From Datnioides undecimradiatus (lineage: Eukaryota > Chordata > Actinopteri > Lobotiformes > Datnioididae): a stretch of DNA of 64,000 bases. Each line of letters opens with the position of its first letter. The stretch's first letter is position 1. The DNA lies in the NCBI GenBank assembly GCA_008933995.1, contig WARS01000090.1, forward strand, positions 2,303,501-2,367,500, written 5' to 3'. Both the position numbers and the translations under genes were made by a program. The notes under the pieces are model-generated. The model ran no database searches. It worked only from the letters and a program-made list of their open reading frames with translations, and was not told the origin of the DNA. Positions 19,668-34,200 of the stretch are shown one piece after another.

Positions 19668-22525
19668 CACAAGTACGTCCAATATTTACTCTTTTTAGCT
19701 CTGTTTTGGTCTCCACCAAGAATAAATACACAGCTTTTCAGCTGCTAAATGCCCGGTGTGTTCACCGGCTAGTCTCTCATTACATCTACCTGCCGTCTGG
19801 TGCTGAGCAGGTTGTGTACAGTGGTGCTGGGTCACCGCTGTTGCTCAGAAGGAGGCTCATGAGGGTGGACTAACCCAACAATGATGAGCTTCAGTCGTAC
19901 CAAAGTGCAATTTGGAGTTACTTCAAATTGAGGTTTCCATTATCATGATGCTGCTTTGTTCTGTGCTGCACTACTCCATTACATTTATAAGGAAGCTATA
20001 CTGTTAGAGTGGTTACTGTAAGTACTGCAATTACTATATTGTAATATCTTATACTGTGAATACATCTCAGATGCATGACTGCACGAATGCTGTCAGTGAG
20101 GAATAAGCGTTAGTTTACCCAGTAAGGGTGGAAGGCCAGGCAGCTGATGGCCCCAATCCTTTGTCCCATGAAGCCGTCGTAGTACTTAATGTTGCTGATC
20201 ACATCGCCGTTGGCGTTGTAGACGGCTATGAACTGGTTCATCGATCCGCTGGAGGGCAGAGGATAGAACAGAGGCAGGCTGAGTGAAGAGGGAGCTGTGG
20301 CAGAACGCCTCCGCTCCAAACATCACGTCCATCAGGTGTGCCGTCGGGTTACATTTGTCCCGTTTGTCGACGCGAGTGAGTACGGAAAGTGTGCAGTTTC
20401 ATCCGTCGGCCGATCAATGATGTGGAACATGCGAGCATACAAAACTAAATTCCCTATATTCAGACAAACCGAGCAAAGCGAGGGAGGACAGGAGCTGCGG
20501 AATGATCTTGCAGGGATCTGACCTCAGCGCTGCGCACGCCTGAAGAGCTTTTCCCGAGGCTGCAGCCTGCACATGCACAAACAAACTCACCATGCGAACA
20601 AGTTGGCCTGCGGGTGGATGTCCAGGGCCGTCAGCCCCTTCACTGTCTGCAGCACGTTGATGGAGTCCGGCGTCCGCGGTTCAAAGAATCGCACGTCTCC
20701 ATTAACACTGGAGGGAAGCGTCAAAGGTCAAAGGTCAAAGTCAGCACAGGAAACCAAAAAAAAAATCAAGTTGTGTTTTTCAGGACGGAGCGTACCTAAC
20801 ACTGATAATATGTCCGTCTGTCTCCTTCTGCAGATGAGCTTTGACCACCCAGGCTCCGTGCTCCCTGTAGGTCATCACCCGGCTGCGCGACAGACAGAAC
20901 AAGTGTCAGCTGAGGTAACGCTTAAACTGTGCGCTTCCTCGCAACAACCTGACAGGAAACAAAGCCCCCAGAGCTGAGAGACCGCCGGCGATGCGAGCTC
21001 CGGTGCGCTCAAAGCAATAAAACACAGTTAGACGATGATCAGAACGCCAAGGGATGGATCAGGAAAGGATCCGGTGACGTTCAACAGGTGAGTGAAAACC
21101 ACAGGCCACAAAGCGAAGTGATGACAAAGGATGAAAAGAAGGAAAAGTAGAGCCAAGGCGCCCCACTCCAGTCGTCCTAACAGATGTTATTTACCTTCAG
21201 TGCTTCTTTACATTTGTATTCGCAGTGTTAAGTGCAGCGTTTCCTTTAATCTCAAGCTCAAAGCTACTTGGCTTCCTCTAACCATCGAATCGGACTCAGA
21301 GGGCGACGCTGAAAAACCATATTCATGTGTGGTTTTGTCAAAGCCGTCAGTGCTGAGCGCTTTAGAAAACTGACTGCAACTGCAGATAAAACGTATTTTT
21401 ATATTCAAGGTAATAATAAAATGCTTTTTCTATGCATATGTGTCAATATGTGGACAGAACCAAGGGGGGTTGTTCTTTGTGCATATTAAATCAATAAATG
21501 TTTGATAATTTAAGTCAAATTCATTCATTTAAGCTTAATTTAAGGATGAAACTGTGGGACGAACAGAGAAACTATGGCTGACAGACGCCCGTTGTGCCTT
21601 TCTAAGAACCGGTGTGTATGTGCTGAAGCGTTTCCTCTCATATGGCGGGTGGAACAGGGGATTATTTTAATTATTTTAAAAGGAAAAAAAATGTTTGGTA
21701 AACAGAAAACAACAGAACGAAGCACACAAACGTGTCTTTATGCCGTAACGTGTAATAAAGGTGAACAACCACCGGGTGGCACTATGGGTTAATGGCTGAA
21801 ATACGCAAAGACCAGTTCCTGGAGAGACCGAGGTGGCCTTAAAGCTTCAAATGAAAAAGTATACCACCATCTTTTAAGAACTGAGCTGTTCCTCGTTTAC
21901 CAAAATCCCACAGTGCACTCTGCTGAACGTGGTCAAATCCAGCGTGACTGCAGGTGTGACAGGAGATCTGTGGTCACTTCAATGACCAAACACTTGGCCA
22001 AAACAGTTTCCGAAGCAGAAATGACATTAATCTGCGACATTTAACAACTATTTTTAAATCGAAACGGCCCAAACCAAGCATTCACAGCCTAACACGACCT
22101 GCACGTGCTGCCTGCTGCTCCTGGACTAATCTCGCAACGCAGGTTCTGAGAGATGTAACGCCACGCCTGAGGAGAACTATTAAATTAGCTTTACTTTAAA
22201 GATTTATGGGACGTTCCATAGTTTAACTGCTTTGTTTTTCCCTTTGGGACTGAAATTAAAATAATGTTTAACCAAGTGGGAGGGGATACGGCGCCACCAG
22301 GGTCCATTAAAAGAGGTGGCAACTCCGAAGGGAGATTTACAGCACGTTATATGTAATAAATATAGATTAGAGAAGTGAATAATGTAGGACTGTGCTCACA
22401 TGAGCTGCTGGGTGTGGTCGAACGTGGATTTAAATAACGGTGAGGGGAAAAGACAGAAAGAGAGTTATCAATTTAATGTCTCTGTGATAAGAAGGTGATG
22501 AGTCAGAGGTCGCATGCAAGATGAG

Positions 22526-22565
<40 letters not shown>

Positions 22566-22700
22566 ACCATTCATTCGGACCCATTCTCCTGTCGAACACG
22601 CGAACGGATCCGTCACCAAGACCGGCGACGATGAGCGAGCGCTGGGAATCACAGGAGAGGCTGGTCACACAGCTGTCCGCTCCCGTCGGGATGTCCTGGT

Positions 22701-22755
<55 letters not shown>

Positions 22756-25700
22756 AAGTTCATAAAGAAGCAATACCAAGGATGCCACTGTCATTTCACA
22801 CTAAACCTTCTTTGAAATCATCAATCACGCGCTCCGTTGGCTGTTGGCTCATTTTGTTGGACCGAGCATCAATATGCAGCCACAGGCAAGTCTGGGCCAT
22901 TTGTACTTGTATTAAGTCCATCCATCAAGACAGTGATTAGCAGGCCGAGGACCATTAGATGTGTAAAAACAAAGACAAAGAAGGGAAAAGTGGAAACGGC
23001 ACTAATGGCACTGGCTCCGCCGCAGATCTCCATTAGTTTACACGAGCGCGCGAGCTCGCTGCGCACGTCGAGTCGAAACGTGAAAAAGCTAAGAAACCAC
23101 AACAGACATGATTTATTCATGCGTTCGCGTCGACGGGGTCATTGCTGACGACAAATACGATAATGTGTTTTTTCAGAACGGCTTAATCAGCGATCCAGGC
23201 GCCGGCCTGCGTCTACGGCCTGACGTCATCGAGTCAGGATGCTGCTCAACTTTCAGTCCAACGGAGGTTTACGATGTAATCCTATTATTTACTGGTATAG
23301 ATGTATTTTAGTTTGATTCTCGGATCATCTGACCGGAGTCAGGTCCACTCTCGTGACCGGGTGACGCTGTTTTGTCACTACACAGCAAAAAAACAGTCGT
23401 GTCGTATTGATGAAAGAGGGAGCGACCGAAGATCCCGAGCCCGGTGTCAAAGGACGGGAAATCTTTCATCCGTCTTTATTTTGCTGCACACCCCCTGGCG
23501 TTTTGGAGAATACTGCGGCAGACGGAGTCGAGCGTAAACAACACAAACTCCCGTGTGGGCATAATCAAAGCACAAGACCCTGCTGAGAGCTCAACTGAGG
23601 ACTGTTCATTTTGAGCAGAAGCAATGGCCAATGGGGAAACTCCAACGCTTGATCGACCTTCTTAATAATTTATTAATCTATTTGTTCTGTTGCATAAATT
23701 TCGAGGGTGTGAACACAACAATCTTTACTAAACAGACCTGCAAGGCCTGTTTCAAATAAATAGTTACAAGGTGTAATCCTTGAGCCAAAGGCTACCTGTG
23801 CACCAAGTTCCAGCTGCACTCACTGAGAACTTTAAGAGAAAATCAAACATGCGGACGGGTGCGCCGAGTACCTGGACCTTCATCTCCCGGTCGGTGTCCC
23901 AGATCCTGATGACCCGGACATCTCCAGACGTCATTAGCAGACCCGTTTCCTGCTCCCAGTCGACCACCATGCCTGCACCTACAACACAAGACGTAACAGC
24001 ACAGGAGTTACACACCTGCATCGACGTGGACTCAAACATCTGGAACCGATGACGTCGCATCACATAAACACAGCTGTACTCGAGCCCCCACCAACACACA
24101 GGACACGCAGTCTGCTGGGGGGGTTTACGACGGCTCTTGCTGCCACATGTAGCAACACAAAGGAAAGGTTAGTGCAACAGCTTCCAGCATCCTGCACCTC
24201 TGTGAATTCGGCGAAAACCAGAAGACAGCCTGGTTTCTGCAGAGGCGGTCTGCGCGGGGCAACTTTTTATGAGTGTTTTTGAAGTTGCACATCACAAACT
24301 GTCAAAAAGACTGTTTTTCGACAAACGCATCACATCTCTGGGTGAATAAACATGCGCTTCATTTGGATGGAAGCACGGTTTCGCATTTTCCATCCCTCCA
24401 AACAAGACGGCCGCTGGGAGATGCAAACGCTGACCCTGGAACCGAGCCTGTCAGCAGATTCTGGCTTAGATGAGTCAAATGCCACTCGAGTGAGAAAGTG
24501 AGGAGGGAGAGAGCCGAAGACAGTGAGAGTCTTCATATGTTGGCAGTCACGGCAGGAATCAAGTGAGCAGTGCCATGTCAGCCACACTTGTCCTGCTGGC
24601 TCAGTGATGCCTGGCAGAGGCCCGTGGCTGCAGCCTAAGGGCGTCACTGCGTTTCAAATGAAGTGCTTGTTGGATCCTGGAGCGGCGTCTGAAACCCTCT
24701 CCCACTGCGCCTCACTGATGTTGGAACTTCTGTAACTTTCTGAAACTGATGCTGGGGACATCCACAGTACACTCATGCAGTGAGAATGCATGCAGGAGTT
24801 TTAATTAACCAGTGAAAGCTGTTGTGCAGGTCTTCCTTCTCCTAATAACACCATAGGCTTTACCATACTTCTAGCTGCTGTAGACCACTCTGCAGCTATG
24901 GTTGTCCAGCTGTGATGGCTTACCAGCTGATATGCATTAAGCCGCCCTGTCGGGGTTTGTGCATGGCTGTATTGAGTGTGTGGGTACGTAGATGCGTTTC
25001 AGTTCATGCTTTGGGCAGCACAGATGACGAGATGAATGCCTGCAAGCCTGCCGGAGCTTCATCTGCGTCTACGTCGGCTTTTTGGCGATTCTGTGCTTTC
25101 ACCGACAGTCAACAGTTAGGATGTGACGAAGAAGTGAGAAAGGACAATGTGTGAAACAAAGATGCCGGGCTTGGTACAAACGAGCGATGTTACAGTTTAC
25201 GTTTAGAAGGTTCAAGACATTTAAATTCACACAGGTTCAACACATATAAATGAAAAGAGTGTACATTACTCAGATCCTGGTGGATGTACAAATGTGAAAA
25301 GTATGGTTTCGTCCTGACTGAACCATCAGCAGCAGTTTCCTGCTTTTCATGGTGCGAGTTTATGATGAAAGAGGAGAGATGAAGTGTCCTGTAGGAATTG
25401 AGAACATGGAAAACACTCGACACGCTACAGAAACAGCATCCTTCTCTCCTTTTGAAACTCATCACCCCATGCTTTATTTCTCCCTCTCCTCCTCCTTTTA
25501 TCTCTCTTAGTCACTTCCTCCTCCTATTTTCTCACAAATCAATAACCAAGGACTCCATTACATCACTTGTGATCCTTTTCCCACCACTCATCTCCTCCGT
25601 GTGCTTCCTGGATAAGTCGTGATTTCTCGCAACTTTCTTCTACCGAACCATCTGCGAAAGGGTTTTCTACTGTTCCACTTGGCTTGGGTAGTTAGGAAAA

Positions 25701-28700
25701 CCCGAGCCCCATGTGGCGGCTTCAAATCCCCCACTCTGACGTCATCCAGCCTGCTCAGGCGTCAGAATGACGATAGTGTGGGAACATGTGTGCAGGAGGG
25801 GGGGATAGCACGCAGGGAAAACCACTTCACAAGACCCGGCTCAGTCAGCGACACGTTCACAGTCGCATGCGGGGCTCATTTCGGAGGCTGCGAGGACGAG
25901 AGAAGAGGCATTCCCTTTGAAGCTGGCAGCTCAGTGATGAGGAAATCTGGGTTACAATGAAGAAGGAGCTGCACTAGAAGATTCTCCAGCACAGAAAAGC
26001 CCGTGCATGTGTTTCCTCTACAACAGGGAGCAGATAGCAAGCAAACCTTCCCAAAATTAAGATTCGATCCCTCTTTATGCATCATTTCCTGTTGAAGTCT
26101 GTTGTGCATAAAATATAATGTGCATGTGAGAGAATCCCCACCCGACGATGCACCGCTACGGTCCAATTATCTGTGTTTGGTTTCTATTTTGAGCGTTTCC
26201 GGACTGACCTGCAAGGGTGCCCTGGAGCATGAATAAGATGCTGGAGCCCTATAGACCCCCTGTTCCTTACACTCTGCACACTGTGTACAGTGTTTCCGTG
26301 CAAACACAAACCTGAAGTAATAAAGCTAGACAAAATGACCATTGAGAGATGAAGGATAAATTAAAGGATAATACCACCATATTACAACTTTGCTCTTATC
26401 TATTATTGGTCTTGTGATTGATTTTTTGTGATAACATCCCTTATGAACAAAAACACAACATAATATCCTATTTGAACATTAATATTACGTGTTTAATAAT
26501 GTCCTGTCCATGCAAGTTACTTTCCAGTTTCTGTGTTATCGCCGTATTGTCACAGTTTTCCCTCATTAATGTGTCGCTCAGCTAAAGACTTTCCCCAAAC
26601 TCTGTTTTTCAGAGTCTCTGACTGAAATAATATTAGATAACGAAGGCGACGCAGCTCAACGCCGCTGCGGTGCAAAGACAACAAACTCAAGTCAACGCCA
26701 CAGAATGTATCGTCTGTTAGATAATACTAAAAGAGCTAACGTAGGCAGGTTAGCTGGCACTGAACATGCTAGCATATTACTAGCTCAGCTACTCCCGTGG
26801 GTCATACAACCGTCATCTTTCAGGCCAGGGTCTCCAAACTCTTAAAATCACGGACATGTGCATCAAATTTCATGGCAAGCAATCAAATCAATGGGCACGC
26901 ATTTCCTCTGAAAATCAATTCAATCCAATTTTGTCCAAAAAACAAAAATGCCAATCTGTTGGTTGGTAGCAAAGGTCAAATGATACTTCCTCTGGGGACC
27001 ATGAATGCCTTATTCAGCTTAGACTTACCTGAGCTGTCTGCCTGTTTTTCCTTAGCATTTAGGGCTTGACTGTTGAAGTCAATGAGAGACTGAAGTGTTT
27101 TAGATATAATCTAGCTAGTAATCTAATCTAATCTAGCAAATGATCTAATAGTGTGGTCCTTTTAATCTGCAAAAACTAGTTCCTCGGATCAGTGCCTTTG
27201 CTCAGCTCCTTTCCATTTGTCGTTCCATCCTTTCCATCAGTCTCTCTGGCTTCCCATCCAGCTAGTCACTTCTACCCATCCCAAAATCACTCCAACCCGC
27301 AATTTTACCTTGTTTTCTCACTCCTCTTCTCCACTCAGCCGACTAATTCCTCCCTATGGCCGATCGAAAAAGGTTACAAGGAGTACAAGGGGTGAGAGCT
27401 TGCAGATCTGCAGCCCGAAACCTGACCTTTCAGTTTTGTCTCTCGTGGTCAACACTCAGCGGCTCAAAACGGGTTAAAAGTCTGCCTTAGAGGGAACCTC
27501 TGTGGGCCCGAGTGTGTCTTAGTTACCCACACAGAAATCAATACAGACATGAAGAATAAGGGTGTGAGAAGGATGAGCAGGAGCAAAGGAGTGTGGGCAA
27601 TGTTTCCTCAGCTGTAAATCCTACCGCCTCACTGAGGTGGGGGTGTAGATGGCTCCAACGTACACTCTCTCTTTAAGCCTCGCCTCTTTCCCTTACTGCT
27701 CGAGATAAAATATCCCCCCCAAATAAAGATATCAAAAACAGCAATGATATTGTTAGCAGAATGGCTGTTCCCTTGTTGAATCTTCTGCAAAGGGAGGTAT
27801 AAAAAAAACTACTTTTAATACCACTAACGGCTGGGCTGCTAGCAGTTGTGGTAGATCATCTTGTTCCCGTGCCCGTGCGCCGAGACAATCCCTAATTTGA
27901 GATATATTTATCTATTCCTTTGCATAAATATCTTTGTTTCACTCTCCCCTCTCTCTGTGGAGAAGGAGCCTTCGTCTGCATTCTTATTCTGCACCATTAT
28001 CTCCAGTGATGGACTAGCTCTCTCACACACTGCAGCTCATTAAACCAGTGCTGTGGCCTTCCCGGTTCTTCTCTCCCTCAGCGTTTTCCCCTCTCTTCCC
28101 TTCATCATGTTTGCTTTGAAAAGGTCCTCCAGGACTCCAGTAATAACGCTTCGCCAGGATTACCGGGGACTTTACCAGCGTGAATGTGCCTTTTAATAGA
28201 AGATGACGTTATCTGTGGGAACGCTCTGACTGGCAGGGAGGCTTCCCCACTGTGGCATTTGTCCAAACTTTGGAGGCTGAGGCCTGGCATTTGGGGAGGT
28301 AAAAAGCTTTCACCTGCCCTGTTGACAAAGACCTCATGAAATGATGCAGAGCCTGCATGACATTAGCTATTGCTGATTTGATTATTCTGGGCAGCAGACA
28401 AACACTAATGGCCTAAAACATTAAACATAATTCACAACAAGGGACACCCCCAACAAATGGAAGCTAATATATGACTTCGTGCCTTACGAAACCAATCAAA
28501 TTGCATTTGAAGTTTTGATGGGGAGGAGATCAGCCTGTGAAGGTATGATCTCATCGATTATATTAACAATGTGATTTCCGTCATTTCCCCCGAAACGTCC
28601 AAGTCATGTGGCTCTCTCTCCAGCTCCACGCTGAGTCCCGGTTCTACATTTAGCAAGTTCCCAGAGCCCCAGCGTTGACAAGGCACCAAGCGGTGGAGCC

Positions 28701-31245
28701 AAATTTGGAGCAGGACACAGTGTGCGCCTCCCTAAAGCCAAAGAGGAGAGGGCTGCCCTACTTTCATTTATGCAGCCAAAAGAAAAGGGACGATCAGAAA
28801 GAAGGTAACGGGAAAACAATGTCTAATCTCGAGCAACTGCATGGGAAGGAATGAGCAGGGGTGGGGACTAAAGGTAAATTAAAGGGGGGGAAAGAAGTTG
28901 AAACATTAACTTTATGTGGATCAGAACTTAATTAGATCGGCTCTCAGTCTAATCTGCAGAGACGTGAGGTCTGTGCGCTGAGCTGCACAGTAGCCTCAGG
29001 AATAGTTTCTCCGGTCTGTGCCAGCAATGGTCCCTAAATTTCACTGGTTCCTCTGGAGTTTAATAGGCTAATCCCTGCGGCGAGACGGCCCGGGTGGCTC
29101 CACGCTGTTAAAATCACACAGCACCGACACGGTCCCAATTAAACACTGACACCTTTGGGACCGGCTTGGATAAGTGTATTTTTTTAATACATGAGAGAAG
29201 CCATTTTGAGGTGACAATGAGTAATAGGGGCAGTGTCTGTTTGAAGAGACGGAGGCAAAAGCTCTTTTCTTGCTCTTTAAATAAGCATCCGTTTGAATGG
29301 AGTTTCGTATGTGGATTTCAACCCAGCGCTCTGCGTTTTGACAGGCTGCTAAACCCGAACCCTAAACAACAATTTTCAGATAATAGCCTGGCAACTGTAA
29401 CTAGGCACAGCTGGTCAGTCTAGCTTCGGATCCACCCCCTGTGTGTAGGAAGTGATGCAGTTGCAGTAAAGTGACAATATTAGCAGAGCATTAATGATTT
29501 GATGCTCAGTTTACGAGCTGCACATCCACAGTGCACAATGACCCCAATGTGCAGAACCCAAACTTGGATGCTAACAGACTTTATGCTAATGCTAACAGCT
29601 GCTTCCTGCTCTTTATTGGGCTCGACTCTAGCAATCGCCACCAACATTACCTGAGGGAGACATCAGTTGGTCCTCAAACTCTCTTTTTTGTAACGTAAAA
29701 ACATCATTTATTCGCTCACGTCTCCTACATGGATCATCAACCGTTGCTTGGGACATGCAGATTAAGCCTTTTAGCATAATATCATGTAGCAAACAAGTAG
29801 TCCACTTTACAGGGTTCACATTTTACAACAACTAACTGGAAAGAATTGCAAATCCGGCCATGAACAGCTAGTTTTCCACTGGCTCACGGTGCCAGTGTTA
29901 GGTTGATGAGCTAGTTAGCACTGATCGATCAAATGTGCCGACAACAGCTGTCACTTCAGCTGGTAAATCCATCCTGAATTTAGTGTTTTGCTACACAAAA
30001 AGCCTGGTTTTGTTTCCCCTCTGCGTGAAATCAAAGAAGCATCGTTTGATTAAGACTTTAGACCCGTAGTTCTGCCCCTAGCATCACTGCAAAATGCCAG
30101 AACTGGAAGCTAGATGGCAACTTAATGGCTTACCATTTAATCACTTTACTTGATAACACTGTAACACGGTACTCCTTCTTTAACAGTATCAACTTTTGGC
30201 ATGACTGCCAGGGATGAGGTGATGGAGCATCACTGGACAGATGAATGGATGAGGGGTGGGGGTGGCGGTCAAGGGAATAAAAGACAAACCAAACAAGAGA
30301 GGCAGGCTGCTGGCTGTTTAGTGCAGCGTCTTTGCTCTGGGAGTGAGGGAGAAAGGAAAAGAATGGCGACACTCACCTCCTTGCTTACTCCTGTCAAGAT
30401 AGATGGAGACCCTTCTGGCCAGACCTGTGAGCAGGGAGGGGGGGAGCAGATGGAAGGGAGGGAGGGAGGGAGAGGGGAGAGCGGGAATGCAACAAAGCAA
30501 GCAACAAATTAGCAAGGACCCCCCGTGCATGCAGACCAACACAACCGCACGCACGCTTAAAAGTATGACTTCATGAATAAACTTCACATGCATCCGCGCA
30601 GCAGAGGGATGAACAAGGCGGCTGTTTCCCAGCGTGGCGTCTCCCAAATGACTTCACAGTGATACGCCGGGATCAAAGAGTGAAGGGAGAGAGGCCGAGA
30701 GAGAGAGGCATGAGCTCGGCTGCAGCTTCTGCATTACAAACAGGGGCTGTGGAGGCTGCACAGGGTCCCCAGCCTCCAAGCCTGCAGGACACAGAATCCC
30801 AGATCCCTTCACCACGGGGCAGGAAGCTTCACCAGAGAGGACTCTGAGTGTGTGTGTGTGTGTGTGTGCATGGGAATGAGAGTTGGAGCGATGCTGATGG
30901 TGAAAAGGACGGATAGGAATCATTTAACTGGGTTGAAGGTGTTTTTTTTATTAATGAATCCTTCATTTCAATCCCAAAAATTAAGCGCGATAGCTGGATT
31001 TGTTCATGTGACGGCGCGTTATTGGGAAAACTGTCTCCTGCCTTGTTCAGCCTCTTGAGACGGGGGGGGTGGGGGGTGAAAATAAATCACAAAACAATAT
31101 CAAAGAACCAGCAAAGTAACAACAAGCCAGACAGACAGTCTACAGAGATGGTTCGCTGCTGAAGAAAGAACAGCACAAGAGCATGTTATTGGACAACAGG
31201 GATGGGATGGGTGAGGACAGGCAGGACATGACTGGTGTGTATAAG

Positions 31246-31278
<33 letters not shown>

Positions 31279-34200
31279 CTGCCAGGGTCTCCTTGAGACA
31301 CGTTCGCAGCCTTGTAGCAACTGCCTACAGAGGTAGAGCAGGTTTTTTTGGGCAGCGCAAAGACAGACTTGTGTAATATTTCATTGTGTTTTACATTATT
31401 AATGCCACCGAGGCAATGCTAAATATCTAAAACCTTCAAAACACAAGAATACATTCCAAGCAACGGTAATAAGTCTGAACCGGTTACTGGGCCGGGAGGT
31501 GGTCTGTCTGAATGCAACAGGGAAAACTGTGTCTAATTGAGATTGCAGATGTTTCTTCAAAGTTATATATATATATAAAAAAAAATAAATTACACACAGC
31601 CACGAGCTGAAGCTGGACCCTTCAGTAAAAACTTTTCCAGGGAAGATCTCGGTCGAGTTTGTCGTTTATATTAAAATTGATGCCTCTGCTGTAGTCTGAA
31701 TGCGCAACCGACACAGCGACTGTCACTAACGATACATCCAGGATAACAAGCACACCATTAAATGTTAAAGTCTTAGTCAAAACAAGGCTGGGGCTCACTG
31801 CGGGAGAGTCTCTCAGGGCGATTTGTGTCGTGAGAGTCAGACAGACAGTGACGCTAGTTAAGTGTGTCGTCTCTCCGCGGGTACCCACAGAGCTCTGGTG
31901 GCTCTGTGGCTTTGTAATGATGGAGACACATATGTGCACGCAATGTGCGATCCACACCTCTACGCTGAAAACAAGTCCGCCAGAGAGTCAGTCGGACACT
32001 TCTCCTGACAGCTCCGCTCTTGTGGCTACCAATTAGCCAAATATGTACCTTATTCTACGCGTGGCGTGTTTTAAACGTGCTATCTGGAAGTTCACAGATA
32101 GTTCACGTGTTCATATGGACACACATGTTGGTCACAGATGACTCACAAACAGACAAAAGTGCGGCCGTTCATTTAAACATGAATCCAAGAAGTTGTATCA
32201 AGTATTCGAGGAGTTTGGGATCAATCCTTCAGCCGTCAGTTTTCCTGAAAAGCCTCCCTACCCAGGAGCGACGGCTGAGAAACGCTTGAGGCAGAAAAGT
32301 GTGGAGCGTTGGAGAGAGCTGAGAGAGAGCGAGAGGGAGAGAGAGAGAGTAGGTAACCTGGTACATCACAGAAGTGGGTGGATGTCTCTGACAAGTGTGT
32401 GCTGTGGGTGTCAGGCCCGGTTCAAATATTTGCGAACAACTCTGCCTCACGACTTATGGAAGTGTGTCAACACAGAAGGTAAACATGGCAGCGAGATCCG
32501 CCAACGTCCACAGTCCCAGTTTAAAAACGATCAATGTGCATCCGTGCAACCGACAACGATCACCCACCGGGCAGAGGATGACTCACAATCTACCTGCTGC
32601 ATGCGACGATTATGTTCGTTTCCCCTCCCCCCACCCCAAAATAGGTCAAACTCTCCTCCAACTTCCGGGGGAATATGCCAGACATATGATGGATGTGGCA
32701 CATGTGACAGGGTGAGACAGGCGAGGCTGACAGCTGGCTTTAAGGTAGTGCGGCATCAGCTTTGACAGGTGGAGCTAAATCCAGACACCTGTGAGCCGGG
32801 TCATCCAGAACCTGGCACCGATGTGGCAGAAACAGTCTACAACAGTGTGGAAGGCTGAACTTTGTTGAACTGCGTCGGGCTGAATGTGTAATTGTACGGG
32901 CCGTGTGTTGACGTCCTCTCCCGGTCCTGACAGCACTGACCTGGTTTGTATGACTCCTCACTGTGCGGCGCTCCTTCTGACAATTTCCTGCATCACTTAA
33001 AACTTCTGCACACATGTGCTGCACTGAACACTTACAGTGTGCTATTTGTTAGTTTGTTTTGTGAGTGAGCATTACACTTTGGCATTAAAGTCACCTTAGG
33101 TCAAACTCAAATCTTGAAAAGATAAATAAATCTAATAAATCCTACTTTACATTATTTTACTGACGGGTTGATTTAGCTTCAAGTTCACTTTCCAGGATGT
33201 AAACTGCAGCGTTGATGAGCTCGTGATGTGTTACAGTTAGGTGTTTTAGTAAGCCAGCCTACTGATACACGCTTCAGCTAAGTTAAGGGTCAGTTGTGGT
33301 ATAGATCTGGTTTTGTGTGTTGTATAATATATTATATTACTTTATATTATTATGTAGTGTGTAGTGTAATGTAATATATTAGTTTACATAACATGTCATG
33401 ATGTGATGTCATGATGTGATGTCATGATGTGATGTGATGATGTGATGCTGTCATGATGTGATGTGATGTGATGTGATGTCATATAATATAATATAATATA
33501 ATATAATATAATATAATATAATATAATATAATATAAATAACAGATTACCTTACTAGACATGAAGATCTTCTAATTGTAATCATAAGAAATCACCTTTACT
33601 CAATTTCATTTGGATTTTGCAGCTAGAGCTTAACATGATACCTTATGTTGCTAATCTAACTGGGCAGGTTTGGATTTAGCTTGCTGCTACTAATATTGAA
33701 GCTACCTTTTTATATGAGTCATGAAATGTAATCTAATCTTATTGTCCCACAGAACAAAATAAGAAACTCTAACCTCTAAAACCCCAGATTTTTTACTGAC
33801 TTTTATTATTTTCTGCTTCGATGCTTGAAACAGCTTCTGCAGTCAACAGTCAGGACTCTGGAAAGTGAGGAAAATGCATAAAAGTCCTGTCCTCCTACCT
33901 GCTCGCTTCTGTAGGTGGGAGGGGTGTGGAAGTGTGCTTGGGATGGGTTGAACAGCGGGTTGGTCGGCGAGTAACTACGGGAACTACTGTATGGGTGGGT
34001 GATGGGGTGGGAGAGAAATAGGAGTTGATCTTTACTGTGAGCGCTGGCGGAGGGCTGACCTCTGGTGGTGGGCAGCATGTCGGAGAGGCCCTGCCACGCC
34101 GTCACCATCTCCGGGTTCTTCTGGTCGGCGAAGTTCTTCCAGATGCGCAGCGCTCCGTCATCTGGTGAGAGAGCAGGGTTGGAGGACGGAGAAACCACAC

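Larger units (their letters stand above)
23979..34059. other. RPTOR intron of about 10 kb
   Basis: The largest intron of the window contains GT microsatellites (30849-30869, 31251-31278), a satellite-like block (33395-33535) and a repeat fragment at about 26800-27030. Many short open frames occur on both strands, but none shows a recognisable domain or credible splice sites. Confidence 0.6.
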
